Shown here: piece by piece, positions 9,797-19,468 of the stretch
How the letters are laid out: the number at the start of each line of letters is the position of its first letter
How positions within the stretch are numbered: the stretch's first letter is position 1
Origin: JACVRW01 sp963764665
GTDB lineage: Bacteria > Actinomycetota > Thermoleophilia > Solirubrobacterales > Thermoleophilaceae
Direction: 5' to 3'
Assembly (NCBI GenBank): GCA_963764665.1
Contig: CAVXTL010000025.1
Span: forward strand, 62,001-126,000
Length of the DNA stretch: 64,000 bases
The notes under the pieces: generated by a model
What the model was told of the DNA's origin: nothing
The model's database searches: none
The model's input: the letters and a program-made list of their open reading frames with translations, nothing else
Program-made: the position numbers and the translations under genes

Positions 9797-10453
9797 TCAG
9801 CTGCCGCCGCCGCACGCCTGCGGCACCTTGACTCCCGTCAGGTTTCGGAACGAGCCCTCCCCCGCCCGGCCGCTGACCTTGCACCACGCATAGCGGCCCG
9901 TGCCGAAATCCACGCGGGCGAAGAACGGATGGCCCACCACCCCCGCATTGACGCCGTCGCTGGGCACCTCGCTGGTCACCGCCGTGCACGAGAGCCGGCT
10001 CACGCGGACATCCGCTGACTCGCCCTTGAACGGCTCGCAGCTCGCGTAGAGCGCAGGCGGCGGATCGAGCAGCCCCCTGCGAACGCGCGCTCGCTGGTCG
10101 CGCACCACCTTCGCCTCGACCTGCCGGACCAGCGCGCGCCGTTCCGCAGGCGTCGATGCGGCGCCGCCTGACCCAAAGTGCGGTCGCTGCTCTGCGATCA
10201 GGCGCCGGCGCTCGCGCTCCTGCGCGGCTGCCAGCTCGCGCTTCTCCTCAGCCGCGCGCTCGCGCTTGGTCTCTCCGATCTCCGGCACGAGCACTATCGC
10301 CGCCGCGACCGTCGCTGCCAACAGGAGCGCTCCGATCACGACCGCCGCGACCCGGCCGCGAGGACCCAGCTTGCGAAACAGAAACCCGGGCAGCCCGAAG
10401 AGCCCCGGCAGCGGCTCGTATTTGTCTGGGCGCCCTGACGACGGCGCTGGCAT
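9797..10453 (-). CDS. Single-pass membrane protein of unknown function
   Basis: A 218-residue protein I do not recognise. The N-terminus is Pro/Gly-rich and cytosolic-looking (about 1-33). One transmembrane helix lies at about 34-56 (VAAVVIGALLLAATVAAAIV). A charged coiled-coil-like segment rich in Glu/Arg (about 62-90) follows, then an extracytoplasmic domain with three cysteines (ASCEPF, LSCTAV, AWCKVS) and a fourth near the C-terminal QACGGGS, which could form disulfides. It sits last in the liv gene string, 17 nt after a small membrane protein gene, so it is probably co-transcribed. Its end is 5 nt from the convergent epimerase stop. Confidence 0.7.
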   Translation of the reverse strand: MPAPSSGRPDKYEPLPGLFGLPGFLFRKLGPRGRVAAVVIGALLLAATVAAAIVLVPEIGETKRERAAEEKRELAAAQERERRRLIAEQRPHFGSGGAASTPAERRALVRQVEAKVVRDQRARVRRGLLDPPPALYASCEPFKGESADVRVSRLSCTAVTSEVPSDGVNAGVVGHPFFARVDFGTGRYAWCKVSGRAGEGSFRNLTGVKVPQACGGGS

Positions 10454-10470
10454 GGCCCGAGCCCGGCGCG

Positions 10471-10788
10471 CTAGCGACTCGGCCGCCGGCGGAGCAGGGC
10501 CCCGAGCTGCCCGAACAGGAACAACACCAACAGCAGGAGCGCGAAGAACACGAAGATCACGGCGATGATCAGAAGCATGTCCGAGAAGCGGTTGGGAGTG
10601 TCCACCGCGGCGAGGACGAGAAGCACCGCCGTGTAGGCGGCGGCCGCCAGTGCGACCCCGAACGCCCCGTCGCGGTAGCGCTCGCCCTTGTCGGCGTCCC
10701 CGCTGCGGGCGACCATGCCCGCCGCGATCGAAAGGCTGGCATAGACCACGATGAGCACGAGAAGCGGGTAGTACAGGCCGGTGCTCAT
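10471..10788 (-). CDS. Small three-helix membrane protein in the liv operon
   Basis: A 105-residue protein of unknown function with three hydrophobic helices at about 5-27, 43-65 and 71-95 (the last LLIIAVIFVFFALLLLVLFL). A charged loop GDADKGERYRDG separates helices 1 and 2, and a basic tail RRRPSR ends the protein. Its ATG overlaps the stop of the upstream 95-residue gene (ATGA), which is coupled the same way to livF. The reading frame is therefore well supported although no family is recognised. Confidence 0.72.
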   Translation of the reverse strand: MSTGLYYPLLVLIVVYASLSIAAGMVARSGDADKGERYRDGAFGVALAAAAYTAVLLVLAAVDTPNRFSDMLLIIAVIFVFFALLLLVLFLFGQLGALLRRRPSR

Positions 10789-11072
10789 CCGCCGGCCTCC
10801 CCGCCGCCCGAGCTCGCGCGCTCAGCCCGGGCCTCGGCCACGGTCTTGCCTCCGCTGCCGAACGCGCCGGAGAGCTTCCAGCGCGAGTCCGGCTTGGCGG
10901 GCCAGACGAGCCACACGAGTATCCCGATCGCGCTCAGGATGAGACCGGCGGCAAGGCCGGGCTTCTCGCCGTAGCCCTTCCGCTTCGAGATGTACGAAGC
11001 GACGATGGCCGAGGCCAGCCACACGTAGGTGAGGTAGAGGGCGGTGGCGCCCATGGCGGCGATGACGGTCAT
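10785..11072 (-). CDS. Small two-helix membrane protein in the liv operon
   Basis: A 95-residue protein with two hydrophobic helices (about 5-27 and 40-59) joined by a basic loop SKRKGYGEK, then a hydrophilic Gly/Ser/Ala-rich tail. No family is recognised. It overlaps livF upstream and the 105-residue gene downstream by four bases each (ATGA), implying translational coupling. Association with the transporter is inferred from position only. Confidence 0.72.
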   Translation of the reverse strand: MTVIAAMGATALYLTYVWLASAIVASYISKRKGYGEKPGLAAGLILSAIGILVWLVWPAKPDSRWKLSGAFGSGGKTVAEARAERASSGGGEAGG

Positions 11073-11776
11073 GCGCCCAGGTAGGCCCTCTGGACCTCGG
11101 GGTTGTCGCGCAGCGCCGACGACTCGTCGCTGAGCGAGACGGATCCGGTCTCCAGCACGTAGCCGCGCTTGGACACGCCCAGGGCGAAGTTCGCGTTCTG
11201 CTCCACCAGCAGGATCGTGGTGCCCTGTCTGTTGATCTCCGCGATCGTCTCGTAGATCCGCTCCACCAGGATCGGCGCGATGCCCATGGACGGCTCGTCC
11301 AGGAGCAGAAGCTTCGGATTGGCCATCAGCGCCCTGCCGATGGCCAGCATCTGCTGCTCTCCGCCCGACATGGTGCCCGCCTTCTGCTTCTCGCGCTCCT
11401 TGAGTCGCGGAAACAGCTCGAACACGCGGTCGAGGTCGCTCTGCACCTTGTCGTCGCGGCGCAGATAGGCGCCGAGCTCGAGGTTCTCCTTGACCGACAT
11501 CCGGGCGAAGCAGTGGCGACCCTCGGGGGATTGCGAGATGCCGAGCCGGACGATGTCCTGCGGCGGTGTCTCCGTGATCTCCTCGCCGTCGAAGCGGATG
11601 GAGCCCTGGGAGGGCGGGCTGAGCCCCGAGATCGATCTCAGCGTGGTGGACTTGCCCGCGCCGTTGGACCCGATCAGGGTGACGATCTCACCCTCGTCGA
11701 CGGTCACCGAGATGCCCTTGAGCGCCTCGATGTTCCCGTAGTGGGTGTGAATGTCGTCCAGCTCGAGCAGTGCCAT
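11069..11776 (-). CDS. livF: Branched-chain amino acid ABC transporter ATPase LivF
   Basis: A 235-residue ATPase subunit of a high-affinity amphipathic amino-acid importer. Walker A GSNGAGKST (about 36), Q-loop SPEGRHCF, signature MSGGEQQM (about 137), Walker B LLLDEPSMG (about 158) and a switch histidine position replaced by the LLVEQNANFAL form usual for LivF. The length is normal for the subfamily. It lies 2 nt downstream of livG in livH-livM-livG-livF order. The actual substrate is not fixed by sequence, since this family also carries urea, amides and aromatic compounds. Confidence 0.93.
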   Translation of the reverse strand: MALLELDDIHTHYGNIEALKGISVTVDEGEIVTLIGSNGAGKSTTLRSISGLSPPSQGSIRFDGEEITETPPQDIVRLGISQSPEGRHCFARMSVKENLELGAYLRRDDKVQSDLDRVFELFPRLKEREKQKAGTMSGGEQQMLAIGRALMANPKLLLLDEPSMGIAPILVERIYETIAEINRQGTTILLVEQNANFALGVSKRGYVLETGSVSLSDESSALRDNPEVQRAYLGA

Positions 11777-11778
11777 GG

Positions 11779-12596
<818 letters not shown>

Positions 12597-12600
<4 letters not shown>

Positions 12601-13756
12601 ATGCGCGCCTCGATGATCGTCTCGTCGGCAGCCTCGGTGAGCTCGATCTTGCGCCGTCGCTCGGGGAGGATGCCCGCGGGCCGCAGGACCATCATCAGCA
12701 CCAGCAGGAAGCCGAAGATGCCGAAGGCGATCTCGCTGAAGGTGAACTCCAGCCCGAGGTCGTTCTTCAGGTCGTTGATGGCGCCCTGGTCGAGAACGTC
12801 CGGGATCAGGCGGTTGTTCACAAAGGCCAGCAGCACCGCGCCGAGCACCGCCCCCCAGATGCTCCCCAGCCCGCCGAGGATGACCATGGCGAGGATGAAA
12901 ATCGAGAATCCGAACTGGAACTGGTTGGCGTTGACGCTGTTCAGGTAGGCGCCGTAGAAGGCGCCGGCGATGCCACCGAACGCTCCGCCGGTGGCATACG
13001 CGGTGAGCTTGGTCTTGACGAGTGGCACGCCCATGCTCACGGCCGCCACCTCGTCCTCGCGGAGCGCGATCCACGCCCGCCCGAGGCGCGAGTCGCGCAG
13101 GCGGAAGTTCACGAAGAGCACCACGAGCGTGATCGCCAGGATGGTCCAGTAGAAGGGCCGGAGGTTGATCGCCGAGTCGAACTGTTCGATCAGCGGCAGG
13201 TCGATCTGGTCGAGCGGCGAGATCGACTCGCGCCCGTTTGAGACCGCGTAATCGCCGAACGGCGTGAGCTGATCGCCGTTCTGGAAGAACCGCCCGATGA
13301 TCTCGCCGAAGGCCAGCGTCACGATCGCGATGTAGTCCCCGCGCAGGCGCAGCGTGGGAAGCCCGATGATTGCGCCGGCGATGGCGCAGACGATGATCGC
13401 CCCGATGATCAGCAGCAGGAAGTTCAGGTGGATGCCGGGCTGCAGCTCCGAGAACGAGCTGACGCCGATATGCACGCCCTCCCCGTTGAACCCGCCGAAG
13501 TGGTTGGAGGCCCACCAGCCGACCACCATGGCACCCAGGGCGTAGAACGCCACGTAGCCGAGGTCGAGCAGCCCCGCGAACCCCACGATCAGGTTCAGCC
13601 CGAGCGCCATGGTGATGTAGACCAGCGCCAGGATGCAGTCGTCGAGGAAGCCGTCCAGGGGCGGGCGGAAGAACGGCAGCAGGGCCACGGCCACCACCAC
13701 CGTGGCGGGCAGCACGTATTGGGCCCACCGCGAACGCCGGAGGTCGCGCAGCGCGC

Positions 13757-13760
<4 letters not shown>
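12597..13760 (-). CDS. livM: Branched-chain amino acid ABC transporter permease LivM
   Basis: A 387-residue inner-membrane permease with about ten hydrophobic segments. The family blocks VGFAGLLDLGYVAFYALGAM (about 65) and LRGDYIAIVTLAFGEIIGRF (about 140) are present. LivM pairs with LivH to form the channel. The C-terminus is basic and charged. ATG at 13760 gives a 4-nt overlap with livH; an in-frame longer form would run deep into livH and is rejected. Confidence 0.92.
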
Positions 13761-14821
<1,061 letters not shown>

Positions 14822-14830
14822 GTTCGCGGC

Positions 14831-14836
14831 AGTCTA
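14831..14836 (-). promoter_or_regulatory. Putative internal -10 element of livH
   Basis: TAGACT on the minus strand, 9 nt before the livH TTG and downstream of the livK hairpin. It is part of the 11-mer TAGACTGCCGC also found before the genes starting at 41009 (minus) and 61729 (plus). Confidence 0.5.
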
Positions 14837-14842
14837 TGCCGA

Positions 14843-14888
14843 ACGCGAGGGGCGGGGGCGAAATTGATCGCCCCCGCCCATTTCGCGT
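14843..14888 (-). terminator. Strong hairpin between livK and livH
   Basis: A 12-bp GC-rich stem (14850-14861 pairs perfectly with 14868-14879, loop of 6 nt) is flanked by a further outer stem ACGCGA/TCGCGT (14843-14848 and 14883-14888). It begins shortly after the livK stop. There is no T-run, so it may be a factor-dependent terminator, an attenuator, or a stabiliser of the livK 3' end that raises binding-protein levels over the permease. Confidence 0.7.
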
Positions 14889-14901
14889 CAATCGGGTCTG
14901 G

Positions 14902-16191
14902 CTATGACCCCTCTGCCTTGATGACCTTGTCGAAGGTCAGCTGTCCGTCCTTGATGACGTACAGGCCGTAGTCGGTGAGAGTGGTGTCGCCGTTCTCGTC
15001 GACGTCGTACGTGCCGAGAACGCTGTCGCGGCCCTTCGTGTTCTGAAGGAGCTGCTCGATCACTGCTTCACGGTCGTTGGCCTTGTCACCCACCGCCTTC
15101 AGCGTGTCGAGAGCGAGGCTCATCGTCTCGTAGCCGTAGATGGCGTACGGGTCGGGCTGCTTGATGCCGTACTTGGCCTCGTAGTCCTCGAAGAACTTCG
15201 CGGCCTTGGCTATGCCCTGCTTCTCGAACTCCTCGGGGGACAGGGTGGCCACGGTGACCTTCGTCCGTGCCGCCACGTCAGCGGGGATGCCGCCCTCCTT
15301 CGGATCCGTGAACGCGGCCTCGGCCACGCCGTCCGGTCCGTACAGCTTGCAGTTCGGGCAGGCCGACGCCACGTCCTTGAACACCTGGACGTAGTTCTCG
15401 CCCGTCACGCCCGATCCCACGAAGCAGTCCGCGTTGATGCCGGCTGCCTGCGAGCGGTAGTTGGCCGACGTCTTGTCGGTTCCGTCGTTCCCCTCGACCG
15501 TGAGTCCGATCGCCTTCGCTGCCGACTCGACGTTGCGTGCGAGTCCGGCACCGTAGGTGGTCTTGTCGTTGAAGATGTGGACGGACTTGCAGCCGTCCTC
15601 CTTCATGATTGTCGCGAGCGCGGCTCCCTGGATCGTGTCCTTGGGCACGATGCGGGCGTAGTTGCGCTTGCCGGTCGGGTAGTAGATGTCCGGCTCGCCG
15701 GCCTTCGTGTCGGCGCCCGGCTCGTCGGTGGTCAGACCCACCGCCGTGTTCGACGGGGAGATCTGCGGGATGCCCGCCTTGTTCAGGATCGGCAGGGAGA
15801 CCTTCGTGCCACCCGAGTTGAACTCGCCGAGGTAGAAGATCGTCGTCTTGTCCTGAACGGCCTTCCGCGCGTTCTGTGCGGTCTGCGCCTCATCGGCGGT
15901 ACCGGGGTTCTGCGCGGTGGAGTCGTCCAGCGACACGTAGTTGATCTTGAACTTGCCGACCTTTCCGCCGGCCTCCTCGAGCGCCAGACGCTCACCGCTG
16001 ATCACGGCTTCGGACTGGCCCTTCGAGGTGCCCTGCAACGGCAGGCTCGAGTAGATCGTCAGGGTGTCGCCGGAAACAGCGCCTCCGGTCCCACCGTCAC
16101 CTTCATCGTCGTCGTCACTGCCACAGGCCGCTACGCCCAGGGCAAATGCGCCGAGCAGGCAGATAAAGACTGCCAGCCAACGTCCTCGCAA
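14902..16191 (-). CDS. livK: Branched-chain amino acid ABC transporter substrate-binding lipoprotein
   Basis: A 429-residue periplasmic-binding-protein type I (Leu/Ile/Val-binding) lipoprotein. A signal peptide runs from about 1-22 with lipobox LGVAAC and the mature Cys followed by an acidic spacer GSDDDDEGDG. The body contains FYLGEFNSGGTKVSLPILNK and the ligand-hinge region GIPQISPSNTAVGLT. The start is TTG at 16191, supported by GAGGAGGG 6 nt upstream, one of the better ribosome binding sites here. A promoter with both -35 and -10 lies upstream. It is the cognate binding protein for livHMGF by position. Confidence 0.92.
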   Translation of the reverse strand: MRGRWLAVFICLLGAFALGVAACGSDDDDEGDGGTGGAVSGDTLTIYSSLPLQGTSKGQSEAVISGERLALEEAGGKVGKFKINYVSLDDSTAQNPGTADEAQTAQNARKAVQDKTTIFYLGEFNSGGTKVSLPILNKAGIPQISPSNTAVGLTTDEPGADTKAGEPDIYYPTGKRNYARIVPKDTIQGAALATIMKEDGCKSVHIFNDKTTYGAGLARNVESAAKAIGLTVEGNDGTDKTSANYRSQAAGINADCFVGSGVTGENYVQVFKDVASACPNCKLYGPDGVAEAAFTDPKEGGIPADVAARTKVTVATLSPEEFEKQGIAKAAKFFEDYEAKYGIKQPDPYAIYGYETMSLALDTLKAVGDKANDREAVIEQLLQNTKGRDSVLGTYDVDENGDTTLTDYGLYVIKDGQLTFDKVIKAEGS

Positions 16192-16197
16192 AATGTT

Positions 16198-16205
16198 CCC
16201 TCCTC
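16198..16205 (-). promoter_or_regulatory. Shine-Dalgarno sequence deciding the livK TTG start
   Basis: GAGGAGGG on the minus strand lies 6 nt before the TTG at 16191 and fixes this unusual start codon. Confidence 0.75.
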
Positions 16206-16232
16206 GTGGATGACCGCAACTACAGGCGCGGA

Positions 16233-16261
16233 ATCCTAAACGCCACCTCGGAGCGCCTCAA
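16233..16261 (-). promoter_or_regulatory. Promoter of livK (-35 TTGAGG, -10 TAGGAT)
   Basis: TTGAGG (16256-16261) and TAGGAT (16233-16238) are separated by exactly 17 nt on the minus strand, predicting a transcript start near 16226 and a leader of about 35 nt. It is the best two-part promoter in the window. Confidence 0.6.
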
Positions 16262-16297
16262 TGCATTACCCGAACCTCTACGTGCGCTTAACGCGGG

Positions 16298-17515
16298 TCA
16301 ACCTGGCCCGAGAAGAGGCTGGAAGGTGCCGCTTTCGAGCCGCTGGAGCGTCATCGGCGGGCCGGTCACGTCACCCGACCGGCTGATTTCGTAGGTCCCC
16401 ACCACCGATCGCCGCGCGCGTGGCCGCAGCGCTGCTCGCACCACCGCCGGCCGCCGGCTCCCGCCGCTGGCCACCGCGTCGAGCACCAGTCGCGCGGCCT
16501 CGTATCCGTAGAGCGCCTCGGGCCGGGCCGCCGCCGGTCCCTCGCGTCGCCGCACCGCCGCGAGCACGCCCTCCGCCGAGCGGCCATAGCTCGCAGCCGG
16601 CTGGAGCGCGCTGTAGGCCTCTACTCGCGCCGGAGCCGGGCCGAAGGGCACCGGCTCCCGGTAGAGGATGCCGCTCCCCGCAAGCACCGGCGTGGCCGGC
16701 AGAGCGACTGCGAGCGCCGCGAGCAGGCGCTCCGCCGGGCGGTCCCCCAGGCCGGCGTAGACGACCGCGTCGGTTCGCTCCTCCACGATGTCGGCCACCC
16801 GCGCGCGCGCCGCGGCGGGGTCGTCGGTCAGGTTGTCGATCGCGATCAGCGTGTGCCCAGCCCGTCGCAGCTTCTCGGCCACCTGGCTCACCAGCTCCTC
16901 GGCGTATACCCCCTCCCCCGCCACGAGCGCCACCCGCCGCGCGCCCAGCGTTCCCAGGCGGCCGGTGAGCAGCTCGACCTCGTGGAGATCGTTCGGCGTC
17001 AGGCGCAGGAAGGTTCGCCGCCCGGTCGGGTAGTAGCGCTCCGGGGCGCCGCGCCCGGCCCGCCCCGGCGGCGCCCGGGTGAGGCTCGTGAGCGAGTCGA
17101 AGGGCGAGACCTGCAGGAGCCCGGCGTCGTTGGTCACCGGTACGGATATCGCCGACGCGCCCAGCCCCAGCTCGCCGATGTACGCGATGGCGCTCGGGTC
17201 GTCGCGCGCGCGCTCGGCGTTCGCCTGCACCTGCCCCGGGTCCCACGGCTCCCCCGTGGTCCGCGTCGAGTCGAGGCGCACGAGCCGCACTGTGTGCGCG
17301 CCGGCCTTGTTACGAGCCTGGCTGAAGGCCAGCCGGGCGCCCGCCTCGACGGCGGCGGCCTCGTCCGCCGACAGACCGCGCGCGGGCAGGCTCATGTAGA
17401 CGGTCAGCACGCCCCGGGGGGCCTCCGGCGCGTCGTCGCCGTCGTCGCCGAGACAGCCCCCGAGACCGACCGCGAGCAGCGCCGCGCAGAGCCAGGCTGT
17501 TGCCCTACCGAGCAC
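16298..17515 (-). CDS. Second Liv-type substrate-binding lipoprotein
   Basis: About 405 residues, paralogous to livK: both share an N-terminal TVYxSLPxxG strand, a YIGELGLGASAISVPVTNDA-like block and QVSPFDSLTSL. A short signal peptide ends in lipobox LGGC. It lies 106 nt upstream of livK on the same strand and has no permease of its own, so it may feed the same LivHMGF channel with another substrate. GTG at 17515 is chosen because TACCGT lies 7 nt upstream and the signal peptide begins immediately; a TTG at 17533 is the alternative. It is divergent from pfkA. Confidence 0.85.
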   Translation of the reverse strand: MLGRATAWLCAALLAVGLGGCLGDDGDDAPEAPRGVLTVYMSLPARGLSADEAAAVEAGARLAFSQARNKAGAHTVRLVRLDSTRTTGEPWDPGQVQANAERARDDPSAIAYIGELGLGASAISVPVTNDAGLLQVSPFDSLTSLTRAPPGRAGRGAPERYYPTGRRTFLRLTPNDLHEVELLTGRLGTLGARRVALVAGEGVYAEELVSQVAEKLRRAGHTLIAIDNLTDDPAAARARVADIVEERTDAVVYAGLGDRPAERLLAALAVALPATPVLAGSGILYREPVPFGPAPARVEAYSALQPAASYGRSAEGVLAAVRRREGPAAARPEALYGYEAARLVLDAVASGGSRRPAVVRAALRPRARRSVVGTYEISRSGDVTGPPMTLQRLESGTFQPLLGPG

Positions 17516-17522
17516 GGCCCGG

Positions 17523-17528
17523 ACGGTA
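17523..17528 (-). promoter_or_regulatory. Putative -10 element of the second binding-protein gene
   Basis: TACCGT on the minus strand ends 7 nt before the GTG at 17515, giving a predicted leaderless transcript. Confidence 0.4.
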
Positions 17529-17548
17529 TCCAACCCCGCGGCCTGGGC

Positions 17549-17554
17549 TAACGT
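17549..17554 (+). promoter_or_regulatory. Putative -10 element of pfkA
   Basis: TAACGT ends 7 nt before the GTG at 17562 and overlaps the alternative GTG at 17553, so it favours 17562 as the real start. Confidence 0.45.
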
Positions 17555-17561
17555 GCCGGTC

Positions 17562-18593
17562 GTGCGTGTGGGCGTGCTCACCGGAGGCGGCGACTGTCCC
17601 GGGCTCAACGCTGTGATCCGGGCGATCGTCCGGAAGGGCATCGACCGCCATGGACACGAGATCGTGGGCTTCCGGGACGGCTGGCGCGGCCCGCTCGAGA
17701 ATGCCCACGAGGAGCTCACCGTGGAATCCACTCGCGGCATCCTGCCGCGCGGCGGCACCATCCTCGGCACCTCCCGCACCAATCCCCTCGCGCGCGAGGG
17801 GGCTCCCGAGACGATCCGGGAGAACCTGCGCTCGCTCCGGCTCGACGGCCTGATCGCGATCGGCGGCGAGGACACCCTCGGGGCGGCCGCGAAGCTCTAC
17901 GCCGAGCACGACCTGCCTGTGATCGGCGTGCCCAAGACGATCGACAACGACCTCGGCGGCACCGACATGACGTTCGGGTTCGATACCGCCGTGCAGGTGG
18001 CCACCGAGGCCATCGACCGGCTCCACACCACCGCCGAGAGCCACAACCGGGTGATGGTGGTGGAGGTGATGGGCCGCCACGCCGGCTGGATCGCGCTCCA
18101 TTCCGGGATCGCCGGCGGCGCCGACGTGATCCTGATCCCCGAGCGGCCGTTCGACATCGACGAGGTCTGCCGCCTGATCAGCAGCCGGCACTCACGCGGG
18201 CGCTTCTTCTCGATCGTCGTGGTCGCCGAGGGCGCGATGCCGCTTGAGGGGACCATGGAGGTGATGAGCGCGGGCGCGGATGAGTTCGGGCACGCCCGCC
18301 TCGGCGGCATCGGACAGCGCCTCGAGGCCGAGATCGAGAGCCGCACCGGCTACGAGACCCGGGCCACCGTCCTCGGCCACGTACAGCGGGGCGGCACCCC
18401 CACCGCGTTCGACCGCGTGCTGGCCACCCGCCTGGGCGTGACCGCCATCGACGGCGCCGCCGAGCGCCGTTGGGGCACCATGGCCGCACTCCGGGGCACC
18501 AACATCGAGCTGGTCCCGCTGACCGAGGCCGTGGCCGAGCTGCGCACCGTGCCGCCGCACGAGTACGAGGTGGCGGCGAGCTTCTTCGGCTGA
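17562..18593 (+). CDS. pfkA: 6-phosphofructokinase, probably pyrophosphate-dependent
   Basis: A 343-residue phosphofructokinase phosphorylating fructose 6-phosphate. It begins MRVGVLTGGGDCPGLNAVIR, the usual actinobacterial N-terminus. Catalytic PKTIDNDLGGTD (about 125) and the substrate motifs MGRHAGWIA and GHVQRGGTPTAFDR are present. The phosphoryl-donor loop reads GGEDT where E. coli ATP-PFK has GGDGS, placing Asp at the position of Gly104, and Lys replaces Gly124 (PKTIDND). Both changes are recognised signatures of PPi-dependent enzymes, so PPi rather than ATP is the likely donor. GTG 17562 is preferred over GTG 17553 by family alignment and the upstream TAACGT. Confidence 0.92.
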   Translation: MRVGVLTGGGDCPGLNAVIRAIVRKGIDRHGHEIVGFRDGWRGPLENAHEELTVESTRGILPRGGTILGTSRTNPLAREGAPETIRENLRSLRLDGLIAIGGEDTLGAAAKLYAEHDLPVIGVPKTIDNDLGGTDMTFGFDTAVQVATEAIDRLHTTAESHNRVMVVEVMGRHAGWIALHSGIAGGADVILIPERPFDIDEVCRLISSRHSRGRFFSIVVVAEGAMPLEGTMEVMSAGADEFGHARLGGIGQRLEAEIESRTGYETRATVLGHVQRGGTPTAFDRVLATRLGVTAIDGAAERRWGTMAALRGTNIELVPLTEAVAELRTVPPHEYEVAASFFG

Positions 18594-18598
18594 CTCGT

Positions 18599-18640
18599 GG
18601 GGACTGGGTCCCGCCCAGCTGGACTCAGTGCGATCGAGTC
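18599..18640. terminator. Possible bidirectional terminator
   Basis: Between the convergent pfkA and small membrane genes, short inverted repeats overlap: GGGAC-TGG-GTCCC, CTGGG-TCCCG-CCCAG and GACTC...GAGTC. Any could form a stem; none has a T-run. Confidence 0.35.
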
Positions 18641-18655
18641 GCGGGCCCGGGGCGC

Positions 18656-18853
18656 CTAGAAGGCGCTGGGCTCGGAGGGCGCGGGCGTGTCGCGCCGGAG
18701 AACCTGGTCCATGTGCGGCTTGATGATCCGAGCCGCGGCGGCCACGACGACCATGATCGCGGTGAGCAGGAACGCGTCGAAGGCCTTGATGCCGAAGGCC
18801 CAGGCGGTGATCCACCATACGAGGCCCACGGTGAGGGTGACGTAAACGGACAC
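18656..18853 (-). CDS. Small membrane protein of unknown function
   Basis: A 65-residue protein with two hydrophobic stretches (about 3-20, VTLTVGLVWWITAWAFGIKA, and 26-43) and a hydrophilic tail ending RRDTPAPSEPSAF. It starts with GTG 2 nt after the stop of the SnoaL-like gene and is probably co-transcribed with it. No family is recognised. Confidence 0.6.
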   Translation of the reverse strand: MSVYVTLTVGLVWWITAWAFGIKAFDAFLLTAIMVVVAAAARIIKPHMDQVLRRDTPAPSEPSAF

Positions 18854-18854
18854 G

Positions 18855-19418
18855 TCAGCTAACTCTACGCCGCATCTTGGTCATGGCGTTGAAGGCGCCC
18901 TTCATCGCGCGCTCGGCGCCGGAGCCCTCCGAGGGCAGCATCCCCACCTGGCGGGCGAAGGAGGCGCCGTCGTAGTAGGCCGTGTTGCCCACGATCTCGC
19001 CTTCCTCGATCTCGAGGAGGTCGAGGCCGCGGATGTCGAGGCGCTTGCCCGTGGGCTCCAGGTCCATGAAGGGCGCGCCGGTGAAGTGCCCGGCCATCCG
19101 CCACTCGACTGCCGCGAGGTGGGCGGTGGCGGCGACGCGCTCGACGCTCATCTCCAGATCGGGAAGGGCCACGAACAGGCGGCCGAAGAAGGCCGCGATC
19201 TCGCTCTGTCCGCGAAGGATGCCGTACGGGACGATGTCGGCCACGCCGTCCGCATGCCAGTGCTCGACCATCGCCGCGGTGTCCCGCGCGCCGAGCGCCT
19301 CGAAGTAGCTGCGCGCGCAGTCCTCGACCACTTTGCGCTTCGTGATACGGCGGCGCGGCGGGGCCTCGGCGCTCGCGGTGGATGCCGCCCCGGGGCCGTT
19401 TCTGGTCGCCTGGGCCAT
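18855..19418 (-). CDS. SnoaL-like / NTF2-fold protein
   Basis: A 187-residue protein. After an Ala/Arg-rich N-terminal 25 residues comes a cone-shaped NTF2 fold of SnoaL type: ARSYFEALGARDTAAMVEHW (about 37), then GILRGQSEIAAFFGRLFVAL and FTGAPFMDLEPTGKRLDIRG. Members include polyketide cyclases and many ligand-binding or ester-cyclase-like proteins. Nothing here suggests polyketide synthesis. TAGATT lies 11 nt before the ATG, so it may have its own promoter although trpA ends 50 nt upstream. Confidence 0.78.
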   Translation of the reverse strand: MAQATRNGPGAASTASAEAPPRRRITKRKVVEDCARSYFEALGARDTAAMVEHWHADGVADIVPYGILRGQSEIAAFFGRLFVALPDLEMSVERVAATAHLAAVEWRMAGHFTGAPFMDLEPTGKRLDIRGLDLLEIEEGEIVGNTAYYDGASFARQVGMLPSEGSGAERAMKGAFNAMTKMRRRVS

Positions 19419-19429
19419 ATGGGAGCGGC

Positions 19430-19435
19430 AATCTA
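19430..19435 (-). promoter_or_regulatory. Putative -10 element of the SnoaL-like gene
   Basis: TAGATT on the minus strand, 11 nt before the ATG at 19418, within TAGATTGCCGC, a one-mismatch version of the TAGACTGCCGC start context seen at three other genes. Confidence 0.4.
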
Positions 19436-19468
19436 CCAGCGCTATCGGCGGGTTCGAATACAGGGCGC

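Noticed and set aside
19445..19460. GGTTCGAATA resembling a tRNA T-loop
   Set aside because: The flanking bases do not form a 5-bp T-stem and no acceptor, D or anticodon arm fits in the 50-nt gap.
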